Shown here: one piece after another, positions 54,540 through 64,000 of the stretch
Layout of the letters: each line of letters starts with the position of its first letter
Numbering within the stretch: the first letter of the stretch is position 1
Assembly (NCBI GenBank): GCA_029204225.1
Contig: CM055097.1
Coordinates: 12,171,777 to 12,235,776 of the forward strand
Direction of reading: 5' to 3'
Length of the DNA: 64,000 nucleotides
From: Diphasiastrum complanatum
Taxonomy: Eukaryota; Streptophyta; Lycopodiopsida; Lycopodiales; Lycopodiaceae
Notes under the pieces: generated by a model
Database searches by the model: none
What the model saw: the letters and a program-made list of their open reading frames with translations, nothing else
What the model was told of the DNA's origin: nothing
Position numbers and translations under genes: made by a program

Positions 54540-55420
54540 GAGCACAATGTTGTTTGGCAACAATATTGCTCTGAGAAAGGATACAAAGAGGATGTTGTCC
54601 CAAGAATTCGAGATGACGGATCTTGGAGAAGCACACTATTATTGTCTTGGGATTCAGATTTGCAGAGATGGAAGTCGAAGACTTCTCTATATCACCGAGC
54701 AGAGGTACTTTTATAACTTGCTGATGAAATTTAATTTTATGAATTACAAGCCTATACATAATCCCAGGGATCTAGGTCTTAGATTCTCCAAGGAATAGTG
54801 CCCTCAGACCAATGAGGAGAAGGTAGAAATGAAGGGTATCCATATCAGTCTATTATCGAATCCCTGATATATGCAATGATCTCGACCAGGCCAGATCTTG
54901 CATACGCCATCGGTTCCTTGAGTCAGTACATGACCGATCATGGCATGATCCATTGAAAAGCTCTTTTCAGAGTAATCAGATATGTACAAGCTACTATGGA
55001 CCTATGCATCTACTATGGTGATGGAGATCCATATCATATCCATACTCTTCATGGATATATAGATGCAAATTGGATAGGTGATATCGACACCAGAAAATCA
55101 ACTTTTGGATATGTTTTTCTACTCAACAATGGTCCAATATCTTGGAATAGTCGAAAGCAGACCTCCATTGCAATGTCTTCCACATAATCTGAATACATTG
55201 CAGCCTCTCAAGCTACCAAAGAGGAAATCTGATTGAGAAATTTATTGTCTGATATTGGTCTCAGACAATACGCTCCAACAATAACACAATCTGATAATCA
55301 AAGTGCTATTGCACTATCCATCAATCCTATATTTCATTCTAGGAGTAAGCACATCGTTATCAGATATCACTACATCAGGAGCATGATACTCAACAAGGTG
55401 GTGAGTCTAATATGTTAGAC
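54540..55420 (+). pseudogene. Ty1/copia RT C-terminus and RNase H, copy 1
   Basis: Begins just after where the YVDD box should be (MLFGNNIALRKDTKRMLSQE, FEMTDLGEAHYYCLGIQI). It continues through YAMISTRPDLAYAIGSLSQY, CIYYGDGDPYHIHTLHGYID, ANWIGDIDTRKSTFGYVFLL, GPISWNSRKQTSIAMSST and DNQSAIALSINPIFHSRSKH. RNase H is nearly full length with a handful of stops. The same region recurs at about 56,890-57,590. It runs straight into an integrase core at 55,430, which is not the natural order (INT, RT, RH), so this junction marks a rearrangement. Confidence 0.9.
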
Positions 55421-55429
55421 ATTGTGCAT

Positions 55430-57600
55430 ATTGATATATGTGGCCCAATGCAGACACCATCATTACTTGATGAAAAGTTCTTTATTACTTTCATAGATGA
55501 TTATTCCAAGAGGACTGTTGTCTATTTCCTAAAGCACAAATCTGAAGTCTTCTAGTTCTTCAAGAAATTTAAGGATAATGTTGAGTTGCAGACAGACAAA
55601 GGAATCAAAGCTCTCAGGAGCGACAATGCCAGAGAATACATTTCAAATGGATTCAAGGATTACTGCTTAGCCAATGGCATCGAGCAACAGTTTGATGCTT
55701 CCTATTCTCCACAGTCAAATGGACTGGCTGAAAGGAAGAACAGGACCTTAGTCGAGTCTGCAAAATGCGCATGCATGATCACACATGTTTCTTCGCCAAA
55801 TCATTTTGGCATCATGTTGTTTCAAGAACAGCTTATTTGCAGAATCGATGTATAACTAAGAGTGTTCATAAAAACAAAACTCGTTATGAGGTTTTGACAG
55901 GATTCAGACCCTCAATCAAACATTTGAAAGTATTTGGATGCACAGCTTATGCTCATGTCCCGAAGGACAACAGAAAGAAACTTGATGAGCATTCTTTTAA
56001 AACAATTTTTATTGGCTATTGCAATTCTAATGAAATGTACAGACTGTATAACATAGAAACATGTGAAGTTTTCTCTAACAAAGATGTGATTTTTATTGAA
56101 GATTAGTTTATTGATTTGAAGGACAAGGGCCATATGTAGTCCACAATTTATGCCCCGACAACTGACTCTTCTCAGAAGGCAATTTCCATTCCTTCATGTA
56201 GTTACTCTATACAGTCAGATCCAGAAGAAGATGAAGAGATTGCAACTCATGGGCAGTTAATGTGTCTCCGACGTTCCTGACACAACCGACAAAAAGTTGA
56301 ACTTCATAGCCATAAGCTTCAACCACAAGATCATCAAGAATTCGATCTCAGCCTGTACGATATAGTGATGAATTTGCTCACTATTCTATTCAGGAACCAA
56401 CCGCAGTTGAGGAAGCTTTGTCACAAGCCAACTCGGATCTCTAGAAAGAAGCAATGGACAGAGAGCACAACTCACTACTAAGGAACAACACTTGGACTGT
56501 CACCGACCAAACAGAAAGATTATCGACTACAAATGGATCTTTAAGACCTTTAGCTCAGTCGTCAAGCACACCTCTATTTGACTGCTACTTTCTTATGCTA
56601 CTATGACAGATATTGAGGTACACCATATGGATGTAAAAACGACATTCCTCAATGGAGTTATCAAGGAGGACATCTACATGATCCAGCCAGAAGGCTACAT
56701 CCTCAATGGTCGAGAAGACCAGGTATGCAAACTCCATAAAGCTTTGTACGGTCTGAAACAATCATCCAGAGCATGGTTTCATCGAATTAACACGTTCTTG
56801 ATTGATCATAGATTCCAACCGAGCTCTACAGACTTTAATGTATATTTCAAAGTTGTTGATCAATTCTTTGTCATCATTACACTTTATGTGGATGATACAT
56901 TGCTGTTTGGTAACAATATTGCTCTGACAAAGCATACAAAGAGGATGATGTCCCAAGAATTTGAGATGACGGATCTCTGGGAATCTTGGAGAAGCACACT
57001 ATTGTCTCAGGATTCATATCTATAGAGATAGAAATCAAAGACTTCTCTATATCACCCAATAGAGGTACTTTTATAACTTGCTGATGAAATTCAATTTTAT
57101 GAATTGCAAGCTTGTACATAATCCCATGGATCCAGGTCTCAGATTATCCAAGGAACAGTGCCCTTAGACCAATGAGGAGAAGGCGGAAATGAAGGGGTAT
57201 ACATATCAGTCTATTATCGGATCCTTGATGTATGCAATGACCTCGACCAGGCCAGATCTTGCATATGCCATCAGTTCCTTGAGTTAGTACACGACCAATC
57301 CTGGCATGATCCATTGGAAAGCTCTTTTCAGAATAATACAATATGTATGAGCTACTATGGACCTATGCATCTGCTATGGTGATGGAGATCCATCTGATAT
57401 CCATACTCTTCATGGATATACAGATGCAAATTGGGCAGGTAATATCGACACCAGAAAATTAACTTTTGGATATGTTTTTCTGCTCAAAACAATGGCCCAA
57501 TATCTTGGAATAGTCGAAAGCAGACCTCCATTGCAATGTCTTCCACAGAATCTATATACATTGTAGCCTGTCAGGCTACCAAAGAAGAGAAATTTACTGT
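55430..57600 (+). pseudogene. Ty1/copia integrase, RT and RNase H, copy 2
   Basis: The integrase core has all three acidic residues in context: V-H-I-D-I-C-G-P-M, then LRSDNAREYISNGFKDYCLA, and QSNGLAERKNRTL. KVFGCTAYAHVPKDNRKKLD and the C-terminal F-I-G-Y block follow. RT starts near 56,460 in broken frames. 56,603-57,025 encodes IEVHHMDVKTTFLNGVIKED, YGLKQSSRAWFHRINTFL and the catalytic TLYVDDTLLFGNN. RNase H (DANWAGNIDTRK) follows to 57,590, ending at an SSTES-like box where an inverted LTR begins. Frames change at about 55,830, 56,250 and 56,990, with several stops. Integrase inserts the element cDNA and RT copies it. The copy is inactive but the most complete copia pol here. Confidence 0.92.
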
Positions 57601-57603
57601 CTG

Positions 57604-58138
57604 TGTCATGTGTCAAATCCCAAACTAATAGCAATAGCAATAAAGTAAAGCTAGAAGCAAGAAGATAACAAGACATTCATGATAGCATATCAATAGAAAG
57701 CTAGAAACAATGAGATCACAATGGAATTGCATTAGCAATGAAAGAAATAGTACAATCAATGGAAATGGAGCATTGATTCATGTGGATAGGGCACATGAGA
57801 CCTAGCAATGGAGATCCCTATGGCTTGTATTCACAAGGAAGCTAGAAGCTCTCACTTGCAAATGAGCCAAAAGATGCACAAAATGATGTCTCTTGCCTAG
57901 TTATAGACAATGCTCTCACTTAACTTAACTTAACTATCTTGAGGAATAGTTAGCCCTTGTTAAGTATTATGTAAACTACATTGGGCCCTTATTGGCCTAC
58001 CATCCTTATTAACTACTTTGGAGGGCCTAAAGAGAGAACCGCCTTGTTCTTAAGGCTAATAGCTCCTTTTGGGCCTACAAAGCTTACATGGACATTATAT
58101 TGCCTTGAAATGCATTGATGTACTAGAAGTACATGACA
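57604..58138 (-). repeat. Copia LTR, minus orientation (partner of 28.7 kb)
   Basis: The reverse complement of this 535-bp segment aligns end to end with the LTR at 28,684-29,219, roughly nine of ten bases matching in the parts compared by eye. It starts TGTCATGTACT and ends ACACATGACA on the minus strand. It abuts the truncated RNase H of copy 2 and has no primer site or pol in its own orientation, so it looks like a solo or truncated LTR. Confidence 0.92.
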
Positions 58139-59614
58139 CTAGAAGTAAATGAAGACGCTTATTTGATTAGCTTGATCGCCTTGGTTTAGTCATGATTGAG
58201 GATGTGTCGTCCAAAAACGTATTGTCTCATTATAGATCCAAATTAATTGTTGCATTGAAATTATTTTGTTGGCTTCAGACTGTAATCCTTGTTCCCATGG
58301 AGAAAAATTTGATGGTCAAAGAAGACTTTGATGAAGCACCATATTGCTTGTTGGTAACCAATCTGTATGGAATGGACACGAGTGTGTCACCGCAATATCC
58401 TCTTTTGTCTGCTTCCTCGACATCATACTAATTCGGATGCTTATTAAATTCCCTTGGATTCTTGGTTTTGTCTTGCATCTGGCTCTTCTATCGTAACTGC
58501 CAATCCATGTTGTTTGACCAATTTGATGAAGAAAATTACAACTATGTCATAAACAATGGTAGTCATGAATTGTTATTTGTATATAAATGCTCTATGTGAA
58601 GTAGTCGACATGAATATTGACACTCTGTCGTACGCTCTGTCGTACAATGAAGCATATCTCTGGGCATATTGTTGACCAAAATATATCTCTTCAAATTTGG
58701 TCAATATCTCAATTATAGGTGATTATGAATATTTGATCTGATTGACCTCAAAAATGGACTCTCATCTCGATTTATAAAATTTGCAATCGCCCATATAAAT
58801 TGATGAAGCATCAATCCCAAATAGTGAAAATATCTTCCAAAGTTGAACCATGGATTTGATGTTTGGATTGTTCCAAATAACCATTGATGGACAATCATTG
58901 TTGACATTACTCAATTGAGGATTGATCACATTAGAGTCCACTGAGCAATGTGTTTAAACCTCCCCAAAGAAACTGATATAGATTAATGGCATATTTTAAA
59001 ATCAGCTTCCTATAGAGTGTTGGTTGACTGAGAGAATGCTCCCAATCATTATTCACATGCATACATTCTGAATATGCACGTGAATTACAATTTGGCTTTT
59101 GAGTTCTGGGGAATCTATAGGAAATGGGTTTTCGAACTGAAGTCACTTGAAGATCTTGTAAAATGGATCTATGAGGCATTGAACAATAATCCAAGGTATT
59201 GATACAAGTTGGATTTATATGAGATAATGAAATATATTGATTGCGGACAATATCCTTGTTGAATACCTCATACTCCATTAGCTTGTTGTCAAAAAAAAAA
59301 AAAAGGATTTATAAACCTTTGTAATACTGTTTGTACTTTTGAAAGTACATTAAATAAAAGCTTATTTGCAATCTAAGTTTCTAAGTTAATTTTTATTTAC
59401 AAAGTTTATTTTTGCAAGATTGTATACATATAAAGCTATGGTAAGCCATAGCTTTGGCTTCAACAAAAATTTAAAAGAAAGGAGGGAAAATATTAGAAAA
59501 GTACACAGTTGTACTTGCAAACTGTACTTGCTGCAAGTACAAACCTATGTGCCTTTCTTCCTATCTTTCTTAGCCTCCTTCTTGATCTGAAACCACCTCT
59601 TTGTAAAGCTCCAC

Positions 59615-59616
<2 letters not shown>
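58139..59616. other. No recognisable gene
   Basis: No domain in any frame. The longest frames are 58,192-58,431 (plus) and 58,931-59,278 (minus), and both are unrecognised. Confidence 0.4.

Positions 59617-59655
<39 letters not shown>
59617..59655. repeat. (AC)n microsatellite
   Basis: About nineteen uninterrupted AC units. Confidence 0.97.
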
Positions 59656-59659
<4 letters not shown>

Positions 59660-60161
59660 TGCAAATCCACCATTTTCTTCACTTATTGAGAGGAAAATTG
59701 AAGTTTTTTCCTCCACCTCCTCCTCTTAAACGTACAGTTGTACTAGCACCTTCTCCTAAGCCTAAGAACAAGCGTTAGAGGAGATTTAGGTGTGTCATTG
59801 GGCCATAAGGCCAAGAGGTTAAGGCGATGACCCAGAAGGTGGGTGGGAATATGACCCAAGTGACTCTTGGGTGAGGTGGCATAGGGAGGGTGGTAGCCAT
59901 GTGTTGTGAGGGTAGGTGGACCCCATAAGGGGATGCCACTTGTTTTTGGGACCCATGTGTTTGTAGGTGGCGTCCATAAGGCCCGCCACCCAGCAAGGCT
60001 TTTTAGGAAGGAAAAGGAGTGGGATGGGGGTAAAGGCTCCATTTCCATCATTGAGGAGCTTAGTTGTGGCCTAGTCTCCTTGAGTAGATCTCTCAAGCTC
60101 TCTAAGCCATTTTGTTGCGAAGCCCTTGTTGTTTTTCCTTTGCCTCGTTCCTTAGAGCGCC
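59656..60161. other. Spacer before gypsy gag; possible 5' LTR
   Basis: GC-richer than its surroundings and placed where a gypsy 5' LTR could be, but no primer site or second copy was found. Confidence 0.35.
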
Positions 60162-63115
60162 ATGGATCCTGCTACAAAACCAAATTCTGGACATGCAAGC
60201 CAAGCATGTCGCGGCCGACAGACTATCGAGGATGCAATTCGCTTTGCAAAAATCTTTGATGACGCCCATTTTGCCTCTTGCAAGGAGCAAAATTTGCCCA
60301 AGGCTAAGCAGAAAGAAAAGAAAATTCTCAAGAAGTGGGGCAAAGACAAGACGGACACCAATTCCCAAGGCGCGAAAAAGCGCGTCAAGTTGGATCGTGA
60401 AGACTACAACAAGGCGAGAACCGGCGGCTTGTGCTTCTCTTGTATGGAAAAGGGACATCTTTTGAAAGATTGCCGGAAGAAAAAGCAAAAGAAATCTAGC
60501 GGGCAACCTAAATCCTTTAAAGCACCAGGTAACTCTACTATTTCTTTTGTTGATTTATCCTTTAAGGATGGCACTAGTTGCGAGAATTGTTGTTTTAATA
60601 TAGTTGTTTTTGGCCTCCATGATCTCATTCGTATGAATGGAGTCGTAGGACGCCAAAATGTGACTGTTCTTTTTAATGATGGTTCTACACATAGCTTCAT
60701 AAATGCTAAATTGGTGCAGAAGATCAGGGCGGCTACTGCGCCAAGTAATCACTTGTATGTGGTGAAAATGGTGTTAGTGGAAGATCGCCAAGCTTGGGAA
60801 CAGCTTGTTCCTCAACTGCCGCTTCAGATTCAGGATTATGTTGAACCACTAGATTTTCATATCATTATTTGGATAGCGTAGACATAATCTTAGGAAAAGA
60901 ATGGTTTTATTCTAAAAATGAGTCTTTAAGAAAAGATTATGTTATGCATAGTATTTCCTTTTTGCATAAGGGCTCATTGGTTGAGCTAAAAGGCAATGTA
61001 AATAGGCCTTTTGGTCCTTTGGTTTCTTCTTTACAAGTTGTTGAATATTTGAAAGATTCTGGTAATAAAGTTTATCTTTGTTTTTTTGAAAGATGAAAAA
61101 TATGTGGATGACCATGTAGTCTAAATATGGATTTATCACATTTGCCTTTGAATGTGCTTGTAAATAATCTCTTGAGTGCTAACTCACCTGAAGGAATAAT
61201 ATTTAACAAACATAGGCAAGAGTATAGCGATGTTTTTTCTGATAAACTCTCTGATAGCCTACCTCCCCAAAGGAGTGTTAACCATCAGATAGAGTTGCTT
61301 CCTGGAAGCCAACCTGTATCTCTTTTTCCATACAGGGTTAGCATCAAGGAAGAGGATGAAATTTCTAAGCAGTTACAAGAACTCCTTACTAGGCCATATT
61401 CGGCCTAGTAAGTCCCCTTGGGGAGCACCAATCCTTTTAGTTAGTAAAAAGGATGGTGGCACACGTTTGTATGATGACTTTAAAAAGTTAAATGATTTAA
61501 CCATCAAGAACAAATATCCCTTGCCTAGGATGGATGATCTTATGGATCGTCTGAATGGAGCTAAGTATTTTTTCATGATTGATCTTAGATCAGGCTACCA
61601 TCAGATAAGGATTAGGAATGAAGATGTTCCTTAGACTAGATTTTGATCCAGGTATGGCCATTATGAGTTTTTAGTGTTACCTTTTGGACTCACGAATGCG
61701 CCTGCCACTTTCCAACAAATGATGAATGATTCGTCCATATTTGAGAAAGTTTGTGGTGGTGTATTTGGATGACATATTAATTTATAGTCGGACCCTTGAG
61801 GAGCACGAAGCGCATCTTCGTATTGTCTTGGATCTTCTAAGGCAAGAAAAGCTATATGATAAGGAGTCGAGTGAGTTCTTCTAGACTAAACTCAAATACA
61901 TGGTCCATGTCACATCAGATAAAAGTCTTGAAATCGATTATGACAAAGTCCATAAGGTATGAGATTGGCCAAGACTTCTGATGATTTGTGATGTGAAATC
62001 CTTTTTGGGATTCACAAGATTCTTTCACAGGTTCATTTTGGACTATGACTTAATAGCATTGCCCTTGATGAAATGTTCTTAAGGGGGTGAAGAAAAAATG
62101 TAGCCACAGAAAAAGTCCATTTATAACATGGACTGATGGAATGAATGAGAGTTTCGAGACTCTCAAGCACTGTGTTTCTACTGCTCCAATTTTAGACGTT
62201 GTCGATCCTAACTGAACCTTTGTGATTGATATGGATGCTAGTGACTTTGTTGTAGGAGTGGTCCTTTATCAGGACAGTAGACCGGTTGCTTTTGAAAGCA
62301 AGAAGCTAGATCCTGTTCAGACTAGATATTCTACCTATGTGAAGGAGCTTTTTGCAGTCATCACGCATTAAAAATCTGGAGGCATTATCTTTATGGTGCT
62401 AGATTAATTGTAGTGACTGATCACCAATCCCTTAAGTATATTTGTGATGCCAAGGACCTTCGTGGCCGTAACGCTAGATAGTCGAAACTCATTCAGGAGT
62501 TTGTGTTCGACATTAAGTATCATAAAAGTATGTCAAACTGTGTTGCCGATGCCTTGAGTCGGATTGGAGAGATTAATCAGTTATGCTTTGCTGAGATCCA
62601 ATCTGATTTGTATCTTTCGATACGGGATCTTTGTCAAACTGATAGGTTTTCTGGTCGCATATGGCTAGATGTCCTGACAGGAAATTCTAGATCTAGTGAT
62701 GACCTTGGGATACGAGATCCGAAGCAATTCCAAAATGATAAGATACTATTCTATTTCAATAGGAATGGCCTACTTGTCTGGAAGAAAAAGGTTTGTGTGC
62801 CCGATAGGGAGGACTTGCGAGCCCAAATCCTGTAGTAGTGTCATGACAACCCTTGTGTTGGTCACTCAGGCATACATAAGACACTTGACGTTGTTAGGTA
62901 GAATTTCTTCTGGTCTAAGAAGAAAGGTCATGTGGAGGCATATGTTCAAAGTTGTGAACAATGCCCGCAAAACAAAACAGAAAGACTCAAAGTTGCGAGT
63001 CTTCTACATCTCTTGGAAATTCCCAATAAGAAATGAGAAAGGACTCCCTAAAATTCAGATTGATCATGATGCCATTTGGGTGGTGGTTCACCAAGATGGG
63101 ACAATTTATACCAAC
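60162..63115 (+). pseudogene. Ty3/gypsy gag-pol, decayed
   Basis: Domains in order. The gag C-terminus has a perfect C-x2-C-x4-H-x4-C knuckle (CFSCMEKGHLLKDC, about 60,430). The protease reads VTVLFNDGSTHSFI (60,660), where the catalytic D-T/S-G is N-D-G. RT runs 61,400-61,960 ([74 protein letters not shown]). RNase H follows (FVIDMDASDFVVGVVLYQD, 62,220). The integrase zinc finger (GHSGIHKT ... CEQC) lies at about 62,865-62,965. At least six frameshifts or stops occur (about 60,880, 61,405, 61,634, 61,735, 62,370, 62,835). The integrase core is missing after 63,050. The RNase H end, VADALSRIGEINQL, is close to that of the 41-42 kb relic, so the two are related families. YLDD is intact. Confidence 0.92.
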
Positions 63116-64000
63116 TAAATTAATTGTCAAGGCATCTAAGCTAGCCTAGATTTTCGTTGAAAAGTTGTTCAGATAATTTCTAAGATTGCTAAGGTACTGC
63201 TAATTTGATCTATTCCAAACATCTAAAACTCTTAAAGGATTAGGAATCGGACAATGTTTTGATTTTTTTTGACTTCGATTGTCTTTTGTACTTACAAAAT
63301 TTTTGTCAAAATTTTCAAATTACGTAAAATAAAGCAAAAATTGAGTTTTCCGAAAAAATCAAAATTTCGGTCATTTTTTCGTTATATATGGAATCAGTTT
63401 AGATTAGTGAATTGATTAAACTGAGTTTATCAGTCAGAATTGATCACAGTGTTTTCACTAAGTCTAAATTATTTCTCGGTGATATATAAGTTAAAATTGA
63501 CAGAAGGAACCACAATGAATTGCGGACAGTTTTTACTGTGCTGTCATTTTTTAACTTTGGAGTTGGGAACTCCCAGATTGAAAGTTAAAATTTGAATTCT
63601 TTTTTTTTGTTGAATTTCAATTTGGTAAAAATTGAAAATCAGTTACTTGTCTGATAAGTTTTATATTCGATTTTGATCGATAGAAATCAGTCAAGTAAAC
63701 GTTTGTGCAAGATACTCGTTAAATCTGAATTAAAATCGTCAAACAATATAATGAGTGGCAATAGTATTCTTTATCTAATCAGTAAATCTGACAGGATACG
63801 GTTCAAGAATTACTGAAATCTATAGGTAGGATTTCCATTCATGTAATTTCATATTCTACGTTTGGATAGGTTTTGTCAATATTAACGGAGTAATGCCAAA
63901 CCAGTCAATAAAAAAGAAAAAAAAGTCCAATTTTATTGGAAAATTTGTAATAATAGGAATTACATAACTAATTTCATTTCTAGTAAAATCCTATGGTGAA
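63116..64000. other. AT-rich, no gene seen
   Basis: No reading frame or domain. Where the integrase core should continue, the sequence is unrelated. Confidence 0.45.

Noticed and set aside
60102-60506. Minus-strand open frames of 98-134 codons opposite the gypsy gag
   Set aside because: They are shadows of the plus-strand gag zinc-knuckle region, which has a perfect C-x2-C-x4-H-x4-C pattern.
1-64000. Organelle insertions, rRNA genes, telomere repeats, full-length LTR elements with matching ends
   Set aside because: None could be recognised on either strand.

Overview
This is eukaryotic nuclear DNA. It is dominated by decayed Ty1/copia and Ty3/gypsy retrotransposon pieces with tRNA-Met-type primer binding sites, CACTA-type fragments, a receptor-kinase fragment, and intron-containing genes with GT-AG junctions. 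A land plant with a large, repeat-rich genome is the best fit. The non-LTR reverse transcriptase resembles a type that is rare in flowering plants, so a fern, lycophyte, bryophyte or gymnosperm is plausible. I cannot name the species.

Layout. 1-4.5 kb: nothing recognisable. 4.8-5.1 kb: copia RNase H tail. 5.6-6.8 kb: tandem [LTR + gypsy pol tail] units. 8 kb: receptor-kinase fragment. 9.7-10.5 kb: broken NLI/FCP1-like phosphatase, repeated inverted at 42.8-43.9 kb. 11.4-12.4 kb: copia gag. 13.8-15.5 kb: minisatellite and a dense microsatellite cluster. 15.7-20.8 kb: two opposed CACTA-like gene pieces around arrays of GCGTGG/CCACGC palindromes, with copia remains inside. 21-29.9 kb: copia and gypsy fragments, a (CT)n tract and a copia LTR with primer binding site. 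30-35 kb: gypsy and copia scraps. 36 kb: a tRNA-like retroposon with an 18-bp target duplication, then a non-LTR reverse transcriptase. 38-42.4 kb: tandem repeats and a gypsy 3' half. 54-58 kb: scrambled copia. 60-63 kb: decayed gypsy gag-pol.

The unusual part is 45.2-53.0 kb, a compact four-gene island unlike its surroundings. Gene A (+) looks like a DDE-type transposase of an unnamed family. Gene B (-) is unknown. Gene C (+) encodes a histone H3-fold protein, CENH3-like in several positions, with a C-terminal segment carrying a C48 (Ulp1-like) catalytic-cysteine box. Gene D (-) is unknown. The genes alternate in strand: A and B converge, B and C diverge, C and D converge. B and C share a divergent promoter in which nine CACGTG sites lie between outward-facing TATA boxes. 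Gene C is open through all predicted exons. Gene D has a consistent three-exon model with one in-frame TAG. Gene A is damaged. I read the island as a mobile element, or its remnant, carrying its own H3 variant. That reading is an inference: clean terminal repeats and a target-site duplication were not found.
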